A stretch of 43,465 bases of DNA from Methylococcales bacterium (GCA_026399095.1 JAPLRP010000029.1:1-43465); one strand, 5' to 3'; positions 17,492 to 28,245 are shown, counted from the stretch's first letter. Numbers and translations: made by a program. The notes: generated by a model from the letters alone, not told the origin.

Positions 17492-18457
17492 ATGAAGTTT
17501 AAGGTCTATTTTATTGTTCTTTGTTTGTGGCTTTCTGCCAACGGTTGTGCGGTGGCAAAGACCATGATTCGACTTGGTGTTCAGGCATCGGGAACACTTG
17601 AATGGGAGTTGCAGGCCTTGCAAGATAATCCATTAATCAAGTCAGCTGATTTTGAGTTGAAAATCCAACCTGTTGCGAATGCAGAAGCAGGCAAAATTGC
17701 TTTGCAGTCCGGGTCTGTGGATATGATTGTTTCGGATTGGATCTGGGTGTCCAGTCTTCGTGCGACCGGCACTGATTTTACTTTTTATCCTTATTCAAGT
17801 ACGTCGGGTGCTTTGGTGGTGCCAGAAAATAGTCCTATTCATTCTATAGTAGGTCTTAAAGGTAAACGCCTGGGTATTGCTGGCGGAGAACTGGATAAAA
17901 ACTGGTTATTATTACAAGTCTTGGGTCAAAAAGAAGCGTTGGATTTGAATGCTTCTGTGGAAAAAACCTTTGGAGCGCCACCTTTAATCAATGAGCAAAT
18001 CAAACAACAACGTGTTGATGCAGTACTAACGTATTGGCACTTTGCAGCTAGGCTTGAGGCACAAGGCTATCGACAAATTATAGATGGTAAAGGCATTTTA
18101 AAAGGTTTGGGTATTGCTGAAAATGTGCCCAGCATTGGTTATGTGTTTAAGCAAAGTTGGGCAGATAGTCACAAGCAAGCCATCAACAATTTTTTTACAG
18201 TCAGTAAACAGGCTAAAAATCAGTTATGTACTGCTGATGTCGCTTGGCTAAAAATTATTCCTTTACTGCATACAGACGATTTGCATACCCAAGCTTTAAT
18301 GCGTCAGCGTTATTGTGAGGGCGGTATTGAGCAATGGGGTGAAAAAGAGCAGCAAGCAGCGTCACGTATTTATACTTTGCTACGCAAATTAAGTAATAAT
18401 CGCTTAACGGGGCAATCAGAAAAGTTGCAGTCTGGTACTTTTTGGACGATAGAATAA
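17492..18457 (+). CDS. NitT/TauT-type ABC importer, substrate-binding protein
   Basis: Exported binding protein of about 321 residues. The signal peptide is MKFKVYFIVLCLWLSANG followed by a cleavage region near CAVAKT; the cysteine context does not fit a lipobox well. The mature part has the periplasmic binding fold of the nitrate/sulfonate/taurine class: IRLGVQASGTLEWEL, SGSVDMIVSDWIWVS, LKGKRLGIAGGELD, VLTYWHFAARLEAQGY. ATG 17492 is chosen because it gives the clean signal peptide; ATG 17480 is in frame. The permease gene begins two bases after its stop. The substrate cannot be told from sequence. Confidence 0.82.
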   Translation: MKFKVYFIVLCLWLSANGCAVAKTMIRLGVQASGTLEWELQALQDNPLIKSADFELKIQPVANAEAGKIALQSGSVDMIVSDWIWVSSLRATGTDFTFYPYSSTSGALVVPENSPIHSIVGLKGKRLGIAGGELDKNWLLLQVLGQKEALDLNASVEKTFGAPPLINEQIKQQRVDAVLTYWHFAARLEAQGYRQIIDGKGILKGLGIAENVPSIGYVFKQSWADSHKQAINNFFTVSKQAKNQLCTADVAWLKIIPLLHTDDLHTQALMRQRYCEGGIEQWGEKEQQAASRIYTLLRKLSNNRLTGQSEKLQSGTFWTIE

Positions 18458-18458
18458 T

Positions 18459-19205
18459 TTGAAGTTTTCGAAAAAAGGGCTGCCAGTCCTGTCCTTACTG
18501 GTTTTGCTGGTTGTATGGCAAGTGATGGCGGTATTTTTAAGTAGTAGCTTGTTGCCGACTCCAGCAGTGGTCGCTAAGGTTTTTTGGCGTGAGTGTGAGA
18601 GCGGTCAGTTGCCTTATCATTTGGGCGTGACTTTACTCAGGTTGGTTGTTAGTTTTTCTGTCGCCATGTTATTGGGTTGTGCGTTAGGTATTGTATTTGG
18701 GCGTAATAAGCAGTTGGATGCCTTTTTTGACAACTGGTTGGTTATTTTTTTAAATGTGCCGGCGCTGGTGACCATTATTTTGTGTTATGTTTGGTTTGGT
18801 CTGGTTGAGTCAGCGGCCATTTTAGCGGTTGTCATCAATAAATTGCCCAATGTGATTGTGACTATTAGGGAAGGGACGCGTACACTGGATCAAGATTTGT
18901 TGGATATGGCGCGTAGCTTTCATTTTAGTCGACGTAAAACATTGATTCATGTTATTTGGCCGCAATTACATCCTTTTGTGATGGGGGCGACGCGTTCCGG
19001 CTTGGCTTTAATCTGGAAGATTATTTTAGTAGTTGAGTTGTTGGGTCGAAGTAACGGCATGGGCTATCAATTACATTTATTCTTTCAGTTGTTTGATGTT
19101 GCCAGCATTTTGGCTTACACGATTGCTTTTGTGGCAGTTATTCAGTTGATAGAGTTATTGATTTTGAAACCATTGGATAAAAAATCCCTGCGGTGGCGCC
19201 GATGA
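18459..19205 (+). CDS. NitT/TauT-type ABC importer, permease
   Basis: 248-residue inner-membrane permease with about six hydrophobic segments. The family's EAA-type loop is visible as DMARSFHFSRRKTLIHVIWP, which contacts the ATPase. It starts at TTG 18459, two bases after the binding-protein gene, and its last codons overlap the ATPase start as ATGA. It works with the flanking genes as one importer. Confidence 0.88.
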   Translation: MKFSKKGLPVLSLLVLLVVWQVMAVFLSSSLLPTPAVVAKVFWRECESGQLPYHLGVTLLRLVVSFSVAMLLGCALGIVFGRNKQLDAFFDNWLVIFLNVPALVTIILCYVWFGLVESAAILAVVINKLPNVIVTIREGTRTLDQDLLDMARSFHFSRRKTLIHVIWPQLHPFVMGATRSGLALIWKIILVVELLGRSNGMGYQLHLFFQLFDVASILAYTIAFVAVIQLIELLILKPLDKKSLRWRR

Positions 19206-19942
19206 GTGATATTCAAATTAATATCCACAGCAAAAATTATCCAGCCATAGGACAAGCTTCACATCACAAGGCGATTAAAGATTTTAAGTTATTACTTAGA
19301 TCTGGAGAGTTTGTTTGTTTGGTAGGACCTTCCGGTTGTGGCAAAACTACTTTATTAAATATTATTGCTGATCTGGATAAGGATTATGAGGGCGAAATCT
19401 TGGTGGGTTTTGAGCAGGCACAGCCAAAAATCGGTTATGTTTTCCAGAATCCGCGTTTGTTGCCCTGGCGGACAGTGCGTGAAAATCTAGAGTTAGTGCT
19501 GGGGTCTGATCAAGCGTTAGTTAACATCGATCACTTGTTGGAAGTGATGCAATTAACTCAGTCGCAACACGTTTACCCTGAGCGCTTATCATTAGGAATG
19601 AGTCGACGGGTGTCAATTATTCGCGCTTTTGCGGTTGATCCTGATGTTTTGTTAATGGATGAGCCGTTTGTGTCGCTGGATGCGCCTACGGCAAGACAGG
19701 TTAGAGAGTTATTGTTAAGATTGTGGCAAGACCGGTCGCATACGGTGTTATTTGTAACTCATGATTTGCGTGAAGCGATAGCCTTGGCAGATCGACTCAT
19801 CTTTTTGTCGGCTGCACCTATGAGGGTTATCACTGAGGTCACTGTGCCTGTTCCAAGAGCTGATAGAGGTGATGAAAAAGCGATTGAAGTGTTTCGGCAG
19901 CAATTGTTAAACGATTATCCTGAGATAAAACAGTTGCTGTAA
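19202..19942 (+). CDS. NitT/TauT-type ABC importer, ATP-binding protein
   Basis: 246-residue ATPase. Walker A is GPSGCGKTT, the Q-loop lies in YVFQNPRLLPWRTV, Walker B is VLLMDEPF, and the H-loop is in VLFVTHDLREA. The signature reads LSLGMSRRVSI, where the family normally has LSGGMRQRV, so a usually invariant Gly is Leu. ATG at 19202 (MSDIQINIH) overlaps the permease stop; the GTG at 19193 is in frame but less likely. It ends the operon; a REP-like hairpin and a shared terminator follow. Confidence 0.9.
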   Translation: MSDIQINIHSKNYPAIGQASHHKAIKDFKLLLRSGEFVCLVGPSGCGKTTLLNIIADLDKDYEGEILVGFEQAQPKIGYVFQNPRLLPWRTVRENLELVLGSDQALVNIDHLLEVMQLTQSQHVYPERLSLGMSRRVSIIRAFAVDPDVLLMDEPFVSLDAPTARQVRELLLRLWQDRSHTVLFVTHDLREAIALADRLIFLSAAPMRVITEVTVPVPRADRGDEKAIEVFRQQLLNDYPEIKQLL

Positions 19943-19962
19943 ATAAGCGATTACCTCTTGTA

Positions 19963-20006
19963 GGAGCGGGTTTTTAATTTGCGAAGGACATGGCTAAACT
20001 CGCTCC
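19963..20006. repeat. REP-like extragenic hairpin
   Basis: GGAGCGGGTTT (19963-19973) and AAACTCGCTCC (19996-20006) form an 11-bp stem with one G-U pair. The leading TGTAGGAGCG is reminiscent of REP elements of Pseudomonas and relatives. Only one copy is in the window, so its repetitive nature is inferred. Confidence 0.45.
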
Positions 20007-20045
20007 GAGAATAAACAAATGAACGTATCTGTTATTTATAAGCAA

Positions 20046-20077
20046 AAAAAAACCGAACTCTTGAGTTCGGCTTTTGA
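20046..20077. terminator. Bidirectional rho-independent terminator
   Basis: CCGAACTC (20053-20060) and GAGTTCGG (20063-20070) form an 8-bp perfect stem with a TT loop. It has A's on the left and CTTTT on the right, so it can serve both the ABC operon (plus) and rpsT (minus). Confidence 0.85.
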
Positions 20078-20097
20078 TTAAGTAAATGCTAAGGCGA

Positions 20098-20361
20098 TTA
20101 AGCGATTGCTTTTACTTTTAAATTCAGTCTACTTTTACCGCGTGCAGCTTTATTTTTATGAATAATGCCTTTAGTTACAGCAGAATCAATAATAGGCACT
20201 ACAATTTGATAAGCAGCTTGTGCTTTTTCTTTGTCGCCTGCATTAACAGCAGCAATTACTTTTTTTACAAAGGTACGTAGGTTGCTACGTTGTCCGGCGT
20301 TGCGAATACGGCTTTTTTCCGCTTGTTTCGCGCGTTTTTTAGCTTGTGCTGTATTAGCCAT
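20098..20361 (-). CDS. rpsT: 30S ribosomal protein S20
   Basis: 87-residue basic primary 16S rRNA-binding protein. [18 protein letters not shown], then [17 protein letters not shown], and the C-terminal [13 protein letters not shown] are typical of S20. It is a single gene with its own promoter and terminator, divergent from murJ; this rpsT/murJ-ribF-ileS-lspA arrangement is common in gammaproteobacteria. Confidence 0.98.
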   Translation of the reverse strand: MANTAQAKKRAKQAEKSRIRNAGQRSNLRTFVKKVIAAVNAGDKEKAQAAYQIVVPIIDSAVTKGIIHKNKAARGKSRLNLKVKAIA

Positions 20362-20400
20362 AGTGTCTCGATTCTTTGGATGTTTAGTTAATAGCCCTGT

Positions 20401-20429
20401 ATTATCTTTTTAAATGCTATTATTGTCAA
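20401..20429 (-). promoter_or_regulatory. Near-consensus promoter of rpsT
   Basis: On the minus strand TTGACA (20429-20424) and GATAAT (20406-20401) are spaced by 17 bases. The -35 is perfect and the -10 five of six. The leader would be some 33 bases long. This strong promoter fits a ribosomal protein gene. Confidence 0.8.
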
Positions 20430-20457
20430 CATAAACATGCTTTGAAAAGGAATAGCT

Positions 20458-21996
20458 TTGAGTCGCCAGCTTTTTAAATCTACTGCTGTTGTGAGTAGTA
20501 TGACCCTGATTTCACGTATTCTCGGCTTTGTAAGGGATATGTTAATTGCTCGCATTTTTGGTGTCGATATGGCTACCGATGCGTTTTTTGTAGCCTTCAA
20601 AATACCTAATTTTTTACGACGTTTATTTGCAGAAGGTGCATTTGCTCATGCTTTCGTGCCTATTTTAACCGATTACAAAGAGCAAGGTAGTAAGGCAGCG
20701 ATAAAGTTGTTTGTTGATAGAACCGCTGGCACCTTGGCGGTGCTATTAATGTTAATGACAGTAATGGGTGTTATCGTAGCGCCGTTACTTATTTTGCTAT
20801 TGGCGCCTGGGTTTGCCTGGCAAGGCACACAACATGAACTGGCTGTGTTTATGTTGCAGATCACCTTTCCTTATTTATTTTTTATTGGCTTGGTGGCTTT
20901 TGCCGGAGGTATTTTAAATACGTACGGCAAGTTTGCCATTCCTGCTTTAACACCTGTTTTTTTGAATATTTGCATGATTGCTGCAGCAATCTGGCTGGCT
21001 CCCTTGATGGACGAGCCCATTGTGGCATTGGCTTGGGGTGTTTTTGCAGCGGGCATTGTTCAGTTGTTGTTTCAGGTGCCGGCGTTGATATCATTGGGGC
21101 TGATGCCAAGAGGTAGACTTGGTTTTAACGATGCAGGGGTAAAAAAAATTATAGGCCTGCTGTTACCGGCAATTTTTAGTGTGTCAGTAACTCAGATTAA
21201 TTTGCTTCTGGATACCTTGGTCGCCTCATTTTTAACAGTCGGCAGTGTTTCTTGGCTTTATTATTCGGATCGTTTGGTCGAGTTTCCTTTAGGGATATTG
21301 GGGTTGGCATTGGGCACGGTGATTTTGCCGAGATTAGCAAAAAGCCATGCAACAGAAGACAGTGTGGCTTTTTCAAACTCGTTGGACTGGGGGCTGCGGT
21401 TGGTGTTTGTGGTCGGTATGCCCGCGACTATTAGTTTGTTATTATTGGCAGAGCCGATGCTGTCAACATTATTTCAGTACAACGAATTTAGTGTAACTGA
21501 TGTGCAATTTGCAGGAATGAGTTTAAGAGCCTACTCGATTGGTTTACTGGGCTATATATCAATTAAAGTGCTGGTTCCGGGATTTACTGCTCGGCAAGAT
21601 TTGAAAACACCTGTTCGTTATGGCTTTTACGCTATGATAGTCAGCTTGGTTTTAAATGTTGTGCTGGTTTTTCCTTTGGCTCATGCCGGACTGGCTTTAG
21701 CCACCTCTTTGGGCGCTTTTTTTAATGCAGCTTTACTCTTAAAAAAGTTAGTGCGAAAAAAAATCTATCAACCTGTTTCGGGATGGGTGTTTTTTTTAAT
21801 ACGCGTGTTTTGTGCCAGTGTCGCCATGTCGGTGGCTCTATATTATCTAGTTGATGCGAGTTTGTGGAATCAGTGGGGTTCGGGGGAAAGAATTATTAAT
21901 TTGCTTAAGTGGATTTTTGTTGGGTTTGTTACTTATTTGGCAACATTGCTGTTGACGGGGTTAAGGCTGCGTCACTTATCTTTTTCTCAGGCATAA
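20458..21996 (+). CDS. murJ: Lipid II flippase MurJ
   Basis: Integral membrane protein of 512 residues that moves lipid II to the periplasm for peptidoglycan synthesis. It has about 14 hydrophobic helices. The opening MTLISRILGFVRDMLIARIF and FFVAFKIPNFLRRLFAEGAF are diagnostic of the MviN/MurJ family. Start is TTG at 20458, with AAAAGGAA at 20445-20452 as ribosome site. It is divergent from rpsT and precedes ribF by 88 bases. Confidence 0.96.
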   Translation: MSRQLFKSTAVVSSMTLISRILGFVRDMLIARIFGVDMATDAFFVAFKIPNFLRRLFAEGAFAHAFVPILTDYKEQGSKAAIKLFVDRTAGTLAVLLMLMTVMGVIVAPLLILLLAPGFAWQGTQHELAVFMLQITFPYLFFIGLVAFAGGILNTYGKFAIPALTPVFLNICMIAAAIWLAPLMDEPIVALAWGVFAAGIVQLLFQVPALISLGLMPRGRLGFNDAGVKKIIGLLLPAIFSVSVTQINLLLDTLVASFLTVGSVSWLYYSDRLVEFPLGILGLALGTVILPRLAKSHATEDSVAFSNSLDWGLRLVFVVGMPATISLLLLAEPMLSTLFQYNEFSVTDVQFAGMSLRAYSIGLLGYISIKVLVPGFTARQDLKTPVRYGFYAMIVSLVLNVVLVFPLAHAGLALATSLGAFFNAALLLKKLVRKKIYQPVSGWVFFLIRVFCASVAMSVALYYLVDASLWNQWGSGERIINLLKWIFVGFVTYLATLLLTGLRLRHLSFSQA

Positions 21997-22084
21997 CAGG
22001 TGATGATTTGTGTTAACAGACATGATTGCCGCATTTATATGCTTCACATGATAGAATTAAAATTTTTTTTCAGTCAAGAGGATC

Positions 22085-23026
22085 ATGCGTTTAATTAGAG
22101 GGCTTTCACACTTAGAGTCGTTTGAAAATGGTTGTGTACTGACGATAGGTAATTTTGATGGCCTACATTTAGGCCATCGGGCAGTGATTGAAAAACTGGT
22201 TGAGCAAGGCGAAGCGTTGGGTCTGCCGGTGGTGATTATGACGTTTGAGCCGCAGCCGCTTGAATATTTCTTGGGTGATAATGCACCGTCACGCTTAATG
22301 TGTCTTCGTGAAAAGGTTATTGGGATCACCAAATTACCGGTTGATAACTTACTAATGGTGCGTTTTAATCAAGAGTTTGCAAATTGTGATGCCGAGCAGT
22401 TTATTGATAGTATTTTAATCAATAAACTAAATGTAAAGCATCTTGTGGTTGGGGATGATTTTCATTTTGGCAAAGCGAGGCGAGGTAATTTTGCTATGCT
22501 CAAAGAAAAGGGCAAAATTTATGGATTTAGCGTTGAAGATACCGGTTCGTGTCAGCTATCAGGGTTACGCATCAGTAGTACCTTAATAAGAGATGCCTTG
22601 GGTTTGGGTGAGTTGGCGCAAGCCGCCAAGTTGCTGGGTCATCGTTATTCAGTCTGTGGGCGAGTTGCACATGGGGATAAACGGGGACGTACGATTGGTT
22701 ATCCAACAGCTAATATAAGAATGTTTAGAAAAAATACATCTGTTAATGGTGTATTTGCCGTTACCATGACAGGAATTGATGGCTTGGAATTTGAAGGTGT
22801 TGCGAATGTCGGCACTCGGCCAACCGTAGATGGTGGTTCAAAGGTTATTCTTGAGACGCATTTATTCGATTTTAATAAAGAAATTTATGGACGTTATGTG
22901 GAAGTCCATTTCCATCAAAAAATTAGAGACGAGCTACGCTTTCAATCTCTGGAAGCATTAAAAGTCCAAATCGTAAAAGATGTGGCTGAAACTAAAAAGA
23001 TTTTTGCTGAGACTAAAAGATTATGA
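22085..23026 (+). CDS. ribF: Bifunctional riboflavin kinase / FAD synthetase
   Basis: Makes FMN and FAD from riboflavin. The N-terminal adenylyltransferase domain shows [17 protein letters not shown] and the second nucleotide motif [13 protein letters not shown]. The C-terminal flavokinase domain has [19 protein letters not shown] and GVFAVT. Length 313 is normal. Start ATG at 22085. The stop overlaps the ileS start as ATGA. It provides flavin cofactors and is conserved beside ileS. Confidence 0.97.
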   Translation: MRLIRGLSHLESFENGCVLTIGNFDGLHLGHRAVIEKLVEQGEALGLPVVIMTFEPQPLEYFLGDNAPSRLMCLREKVIGITKLPVDNLLMVRFNQEFANCDAEQFIDSILINKLNVKHLVVGDDFHFGKARRGNFAMLKEKGKIYGFSVEDTGSCQLSGLRISSTLIRDALGLGELAQAAKLLGHRYSVCGRVAHGDKRGRTIGYPTANIRMFRKNTSVNGVFAVTMTGIDGLEFEGVANVGTRPTVDGGSKVILETHLFDFNKEIYGRYVEVHFHQKIRDELRFQSLEALKVQIVKDVAETKKIFAETKRL

Positions 23027-25842
23027 CAATGGATTATAAAAAAACACTTAATTTACCTAATACCGACTTTCCTATGAAAGGAAACTTGGCGCAGCGTGAG
23101 CCAGAGCGGTTAAAAAAATGGAACGAAGCTGATTTATATCAAAAAATCAGACAAGCTTTTACAGGGCGTCCACAATTTATTTTGCATGATGGTCCTCCTT
23201 ATGCAAATGGTGAAATTCATATCGGTCATGCGGTTAATAAGGTTTTAAAAGATATTATCATTAAATCAAAAACCTTGAGTGGTTTTGATGCGCCTTATGT
23301 GCCCGGCTGGGATTGTCATGGTTTGCCTATTGAGTTGATGGTCGAAAAGAAAATTGGCAAGGCAGGCATTAAAGTTTCGCCAGCTGTTTTTCGAAAGGCT
23401 TGCCGTGATTATGCCGGTAAGCAAGTGGATATACAAAGAGAAGCGTTTGTCAGATTGGGTATTTTAGGCGATTGGTATAATCCTTATTTAACAATGGATT
23501 TTGCTTTTGAAGCAGACATTGTTCGCTCCTTGGGCAAAATCACTCAAAAAGGTCATATTATTGCAGGTGCCAAACCTGTTCATTGGTGTACGGATTGTGG
23601 GTCTGCTTTGGCTGAGGCGGAGGTTGAATATGAAGATAAACACTCACCTGCAATAGATGTACGCTTTCAGGTAGTTGATGAAAATGTGTTTATGAATTTG
23701 TGTCATCACGCGCCTGAACATGAAGGGCGTGGTCCTTTATCGGTAGTGATCTGGACAACAACGCCATGGACATTGCCAGCTAATCAGGGCGTTGCCTTAA
23801 ATCCGGATTTGGAATATGTAGTGGTGCAATGTGAAACAGAGCGCTTAGTGGTTGCTGAAGCTTTGCTTAAAGATACCATGCTGCGTTATGACAATAATAA
23901 TTATCATGTTATAGGATACTGCAAAGGTTCTGCTTGGGAATATCAATTATTACAACATCCTTTTTATGATCGGCAAGTACCGATTATTTTGGGTGATCAC
24001 GTTACCACAGAAGCAGGAACGGGTGCTGTTCATACTGCTCCAGGTCATGGACAGGACGATTATATTGTCGGTAAGAAATACGGTTTGCCGATTGATAATC
24101 CGGTGGGTGGTGATGGCGTGTTTCTGCCAAATACAGAGTTGTTTGCGGGTGAGCATGTTTTTAATGCGAATGCACATGTGTTGGAAGTGTTGGAAGCCAA
24201 CGGTAAATTGGTCCATCAGCAAGCCATATTGCATAGCTATCCGCATTGTTGGCGCCATAAAACACCGATTATCTTTAGAGCGACGCCACAATGGTTTATT
24301 TCTATGAACCAAAACAAACTACGCGATCAAGCTTTAGCTGAAGTCAAACGGGTAGATTGGATTCCTGAATGGGGTCAAGCCCGCATAGAAAGCATGATAG
24401 AAGGTCGTCCTGATTGGTGTATTTCACGCCAACGTACTTGGGGCGTGCCGATTACGTTTTTTATCCATAAAGAGACACGCGAGTTACATCCTCGAACTGG
24501 AGAATTAATTGAGCAAGTTGCCAAACGGATTGAAGAAAAGGGCATAGAAGCTTGGTTTGAGTTGGAAAAAGAAGAATTGCTTGGCGCTGAAGCGGCTGAT
24601 TATGAAAAAATGACCGATACCTTGGACGTCTGGTTTGATTCGGGTGTAACTCATGCCTGTGTGTTGGATAAACGCGAGCAGTTAAGATCTCCGGCGGATT
24701 TGTATTTGGAAGGCTCTGACCAACATCGTGGTTGGTTTCAATCGTCATTATTGGCTTCAACAGCAATGAATGATGTAGCGCCTTATAAAGCAGTTTTGAC
24801 GCATGGTTTTACCGTTGATAAGAACGGTGAAAAAATGTCCAAATCGAAAGGCAATGTTATTCCACCACAATCAGTCATGAAAAATCTGGGTGCTGATGTA
24901 TTGCGTCTATGGATTGCTTCAACAGACTATCGTAGCGAAATGCGAGTGTCTGATGAAATTCTTGAGCGTACTTCTGACGGTTATCGGCGTTTAAGAAATA
25001 CAGCACGATTTTTATTGTCGAGTCTGAATGATTTTGACCCAGCGAAAGATTTAGTTGCTACGAATGATCTGTTGGCCTTGGATCGCTGGGTAATTGATAG
25101 AGCATTTTTATTACAGGAAGAAGTAAAAGCCGCCTACGATACTTATCAGTTTCAACACATTTATCAAAAAGTTCATCATTTTTGTGTGCTTGATTTGGGT
25201 GGTTTTTATCTTGATATTATTAAAGATCGTCAGTACACCGCAAAATCTGATGGTTTGGCAAGACGTTCTGCGCAAACCGCTATGTATCATGTTATTGAAG
25301 CTTTAACGCGTTGGTTGGCTCCTATTATCAGTTATACCGCTGATGAGATTTGGCAATATATTCCCGGTGAGCGGAGTGAATCAGTGTTTTTGGAAACGTG
25401 GTATGAAGGTCTGGTTAAGCTGGATGAAAATACTTTAATGAACGTTGAGTTCTGGCAAAAAGTAATGTCGGTAAGAACGGCGGTTGGCAAAGAACTGGAA
25501 AAGAGTCGTGGTAAGGGGGATATTGGTTCTTCGTTAAATGCAGAAGTTGAACTGTATTGTAATGACGAGCTTTATGAGGCTTTAAATCAGTTATCGGGGG
25601 AATTGCACTTCCTCTTTATTACTTCTAATGCTTCGGTCATGGCTGATCAATTCGCTCCGGATGATGCTCTACAAACAGAACTTGAAGGTGTTAAATTAAA
25701 AGTGATTGTTTCTGAGCATAAAAAATGTGTACGCTGCTGGCATCAGCGTTATGATGTAGGTGAGCATGCAGAACATCCCGAGTTATGCGGTCGTTGTGTG
25801 GAAAATGTAGCGGGCAGTGGTGAGCATCGACTTTATGCGTGA
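23023..25842 (+). CDS. ileS: Isoleucyl-tRNA synthetase
   Basis: Class I synthetase charging tRNA-Ile, 939 residues. The HIGH motif is in [20 protein letters not shown], and KMSKS in [15 protein letters not shown]. The editing domain carries [16 protein letters not shown] and [11 protein letters not shown]. The C-terminal zinc site is CVRCWHQR...CGRCVEN. Start ATG at 23023 overlaps the ribF stop; ATG 23029 is possible. The lspA start overlaps its end, giving a coupled ribF-ileS-lspA unit. Confidence 0.98.
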   Translation: MTMDYKKTLNLPNTDFPMKGNLAQREPERLKKWNEADLYQKIRQAFTGRPQFILHDGPPYANGEIHIGHAVNKVLKDIIIKSKTLSGFDAPYVPGWDCHGLPIELMVEKKIGKAGIKVSPAVFRKACRDYAGKQVDIQREAFVRLGILGDWYNPYLTMDFAFEADIVRSLGKITQKGHIIAGAKPVHWCTDCGSALAEAEVEYEDKHSPAIDVRFQVVDENVFMNLCHHAPEHEGRGPLSVVIWTTTPWTLPANQGVALNPDLEYVVVQCETERLVVAEALLKDTMLRYDNNNYHVIGYCKGSAWEYQLLQHPFYDRQVPIILGDHVTTEAGTGAVHTAPGHGQDDYIVGKKYGLPIDNPVGGDGVFLPNTELFAGEHVFNANAHVLEVLEANGKLVHQQAILHSYPHCWRHKTPIIFRATPQWFISMNQNKLRDQALAEVKRVDWIPEWGQARIESMIEGRPDWCISRQRTWGVPITFFIHKETRELHPRTGELIEQVAKRIEEKGIEAWFELEKEELLGAEAADYEKMTDTLDVWFDSGVTHACVLDKREQLRSPADLYLEGSDQHRGWFQSSLLASTAMNDVAPYKAVLTHGFTVDKNGEKMSKSKGNVIPPQSVMKNLGADVLRLWIASTDYRSEMRVSDEILERTSDGYRRLRNTARFLLSSLNDFDPAKDLVATNDLLALDRWVIDRAFLLQEEVKAAYDTYQFQHIYQKVHHFCVLDLGGFYLDIIKDRQYTAKSDGLARRSAQTAMYHVIEALTRWLAPIISYTADEIWQYIPGERSESVFLETWYEGLVKLDENTLMNVEFWQKVMSVRTAVGKELEKSRGKGDIGSSLNAEVELYCNDELYEALNQLSGELHFLFITSNASVMADQFAPDDALQTELEGVKLKVIVSEHKKCVRCWHQRYDVGEHAEHPELCGRCVENVAGSGEHRLYA

Positions 25843-26323
25843 TTTAAGCAGATTGAAATGGTTGGGCTTGTCGTTGTTGGCATTAATATTGGATCAAGCG
25901 AGCAAGCTTGTTATCGCAAGCTCTATGCAGCTTTATCAATCCATTCCGATAACGTCTTTTTTTAAATTAACTTATGTACGTAACACGGGCGCGGCATTTA
26001 GTTTTTTAAGTGATGCAGGCGGCTGGCAGCGTTGGTTTTTTGCAGTATTGGCTATATTAATTAGCATTATTATAGCGGTGTGGTTAACTCGTTTGAAAAA
26101 ACAGGAGACTTTGCTGGCCGTGGCCTTGTCGTTGATATTAGGCGGAGCGATGGGTAATCTGATTGACCGTTTGGCTTATGGATATGTCATCGATTTTCTT
26201 GATGTTTATTACCAAACCTGGCATTGGCCTGCATTTAATGTGGCTGATTCTGCGATCACTTTGGGTGTTATGTTAATGCTTCTTGAGTCTTTTGGCTTGG
26301 TGGTAACAAAAGAGTCGGATTAA
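25835..26323 (+). CDS. lspA: Lipoprotein signal peptidase LspA
   Basis: Aspartyl protease of the inner membrane that cuts prolipoprotein signal peptides. It has 162 residues and four membrane helices. Family motifs are [31 protein letters not shown] and [11 protein letters not shown], whose aspartates form the active site. ATG at 25835 ([11 protein letters not shown]) is chosen; the upstream GTG at 25817 lies deep in ileS. It overlaps ileS by eight bases. Confidence 0.96.
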   Translation: MRDLSRLKWLGLSLLALILDQASKLVIASSMQLYQSIPITSFFKLTYVRNTGAAFSFLSDAGGWQRWFFAVLAILISIIIAVWLTRLKKQETLLAVALSLILGGAMGNLIDRLAYGYVIDFLDVYYQTWHWPAFNVADSAITLGVMLMLLESFGLVVTKESD

Positions 26324-26338
26324 TCCGGAGAAATAGCA

Positions 26339-26869
26339 TTATTTAATTTTTTGCCAGTCAAATGAGGCGCCCGGATCGGTTTTTCTTCCGGGTGCAATAT
26401 CGCTGTGGCCTGTTATGTGCTGTTTAGATAGGTTTGGATAAGTTTGAAGTAAGCAGTTAATGACTTCTTTAAGGGTGCTATATTGGGCTTGGGTATAAGG
26501 TATTGATTCCGTACCTTCAAGTTCTATGCCGACAGAAAAATCATTGCAACGTTCTCTTCCTTGATAATTTGATTTTCCGGCGTGCCAGGCTCGTTTGTTA
26601 AAAGGCACATATTGCACGCAGTTTCCATCACGTTTGATCAGTATATGTGCAGATACTTTAAGTTGATAAATCTCTTTAAAATAAGGGTGGTCATCAGGGT
26701 TGAGCTGGTTGCAAAATAGCTCGTCTATATGCGGGTTGCAAAACTCACCTTGTGGCAGGCTAATACAATGAATAACCACTAATGAAATATCAGTCTGGTC
26801 AGGACGTTCATCATAATTTGGAGAAGAGATCCTCTTAACATTTGTTAGCCAGTGTTGCTCTATAGTCAT
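26339..26869 (-). CDS. ampD: 1,6-anhydro-N-acetylmuramyl-L-alanine amidase AmpD
   Basis: Cytoplasmic zinc amidase of peptidoglycan recycling that cleaves anhydromuropeptides and keeps AmpR-type signals low. The zinc ligands are visible in VVIHCISLP, TGHSDIAPGRKTDPG (His and Asp), and the catalytic region in FSVGIELEG. SAHILIKRDG and RAWHAGKSNY are typical. I start at MTIEQHWLTNV (26869), giving 176 residues; the frame is open 36 bases further to 26905. It is convergent with lspA, 15 bases away. Confidence 0.95.
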   Translation of the reverse strand: MTIEQHWLTNVKRISSPNYDERPDQTDISLVVIHCISLPQGEFCNPHIDELFCNQLNPDDHPYFKEIYQLKVSAHILIKRDGNCVQYVPFNKRAWHAGKSNYQGRERCNDFSVGIELEGTESIPYTQAQYSTLKEVINCLLQTYPNLSKQHITGHSDIAPGRKTDPGASFDWQKIK

Positions 26870-27013
26870 AAAATTAAAAAGTTGTTTAAAACCCAAACAA
26901 ATCAAAATATCTGCGATAGAATAATAGTTATTTTTGCAGAAGACTGTGTTTGGGATAATTGGTTTATTAAAGTGTAATGATTTATTTAAAAGTACAAATA
27001 GCAGAGGATTTTT

Positions 27014-28081
27014 ATGGCAAGCTTGGTCTTTAAACGCAGTGTAAAGATAGCTTTGGCTTTTTTACTTGCCAGTTGTGCCAGTAAGCCAACGCCCCATCAA
27101 GTTCAATATTCTAATAACAGTACTCCACAAAGTACAGCATCTACATTGCATCTTCAGGTTGACAAGTCTGTTCAAAAATATCCCGGTAGTCATGCAACTG
27201 CACCTTATTCAAGCAGTTATGAAGCGCTCATGTTAACCGGAACCTACGCACATTCGCCAGCGGTAAAAAATTTTATTCAGTACATGGTTCATCAATACGG
27301 TTTTTCTGAAACCTATTTAAATGGCTTGTTTTCGCGAGCCAATCGTCTGGATTCCGTTATTCGTTTGGAAAGTCCTGCGCCTTATAGCGGACCCTCAAAA
27401 CCAAGCTTGGGTAGTTGGACGCGCTATCGTAATAAATTTCTTACCGATGCTCATATCAGTAATGGGGTGGAGTTTTGGCGTAATAATGCCGATTCTATTC
27501 GTATGGCAAGTTCCACTTATGGTGTTGATCCGGAATATATTGTAGGTATTATTGGCGTAGAGACTTATTTTGGCAAAAACTTTGGTAAAACATGTATTTT
27601 TGATGCGTTAACTACTTTGTCATTCGACACGCAAAGGCGCTCAAAGTATTTCATGTCCGAGCTTGAGAGTTTTCTGCTAATGACGCGTGATGAAGATTTT
27701 GATCCCTTGCAACCACAAGGTTCATGGGCTGGAGCTATGGGGTATGGACAATTTATGCCCAGTAGTTTTAGAAAGTTGGCAGTCGATTTTAATCACGATG
27801 GTCGTCGTGATCTTTGGCATCCTAAAGATGCGGTAGGCAGTGTGGCGCATTATTTTTCCCGAAGTGGCTGGCAATTACATAATTCGGTTACAAAACGGAC
27901 TACTCCGAGTAATGATCCGGCTGTTATTGAACTGAGCACTTACGAGGGTAATGAGTTTTGGCGTATTTATCCCAATTTTAAAGTCATCAAGAAATACAAT
28001 AACAGTAATAAATATGCGATGGCCGTCCACCAATTGGCTCAAGCAATAAAGATGCGTTACCTGCAAGCTTATCCGAGCTAA
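27014..28081 (+). CDS. mltB: Membrane-bound lytic murein transglycosylase B
   Basis: Outer-membrane lipoprotein that cuts glycan strands, forming 1,6-anhydromuramyl ends. The signal peptide ends in the lipobox LASC with Cys21. The catalytic glutamate is in GIIGVETYFGKNFGK. Other SLT-B segments are GSWAGAMGYGQFMPSSFRK, DFNHDGRRDLWHPKDAVGS and VAHYFSRSGW. Length 355 is normal. It is divergent from ampD, which recycles its products. Confidence 0.95.
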   Translation: MASLVFKRSVKIALAFLLASCASKPTPHQVQYSNNSTPQSTASTLHLQVDKSVQKYPGSHATAPYSSSYEALMLTGTYAHSPAVKNFIQYMVHQYGFSETYLNGLFSRANRLDSVIRLESPAPYSGPSKPSLGSWTRYRNKFLTDAHISNGVEFWRNNADSIRMASSTYGVDPEYIVGIIGVETYFGKNFGKTCIFDALTTLSFDTQRRSKYFMSELESFLLMTRDEDFDPLQPQGSWAGAMGYGQFMPSSFRKLAVDFNHDGRRDLWHPKDAVGSVAHYFSRSGWQLHNSVTKRTTPSNDPAVIELSTYEGNEFWRIYPNFKVIKKYNNSNKYAMAVHQLAQAIKMRYLQAYPS

Positions 28082-28245
28082 AATAAATCAGGTAATTAAG
28101 TTCTTTTCTTAGAGGGCCTCGCTTGTTGGCAGATGAAGTAATTTGGTTTTATAGTTAATTTTTTCAGATTGAAAGTGAATTGTTTTTGAAGTGATTTAGA
28201 GACAGCTAGTCATTTATCGTTTAATTCTTTATGGGGTAAGTCATT

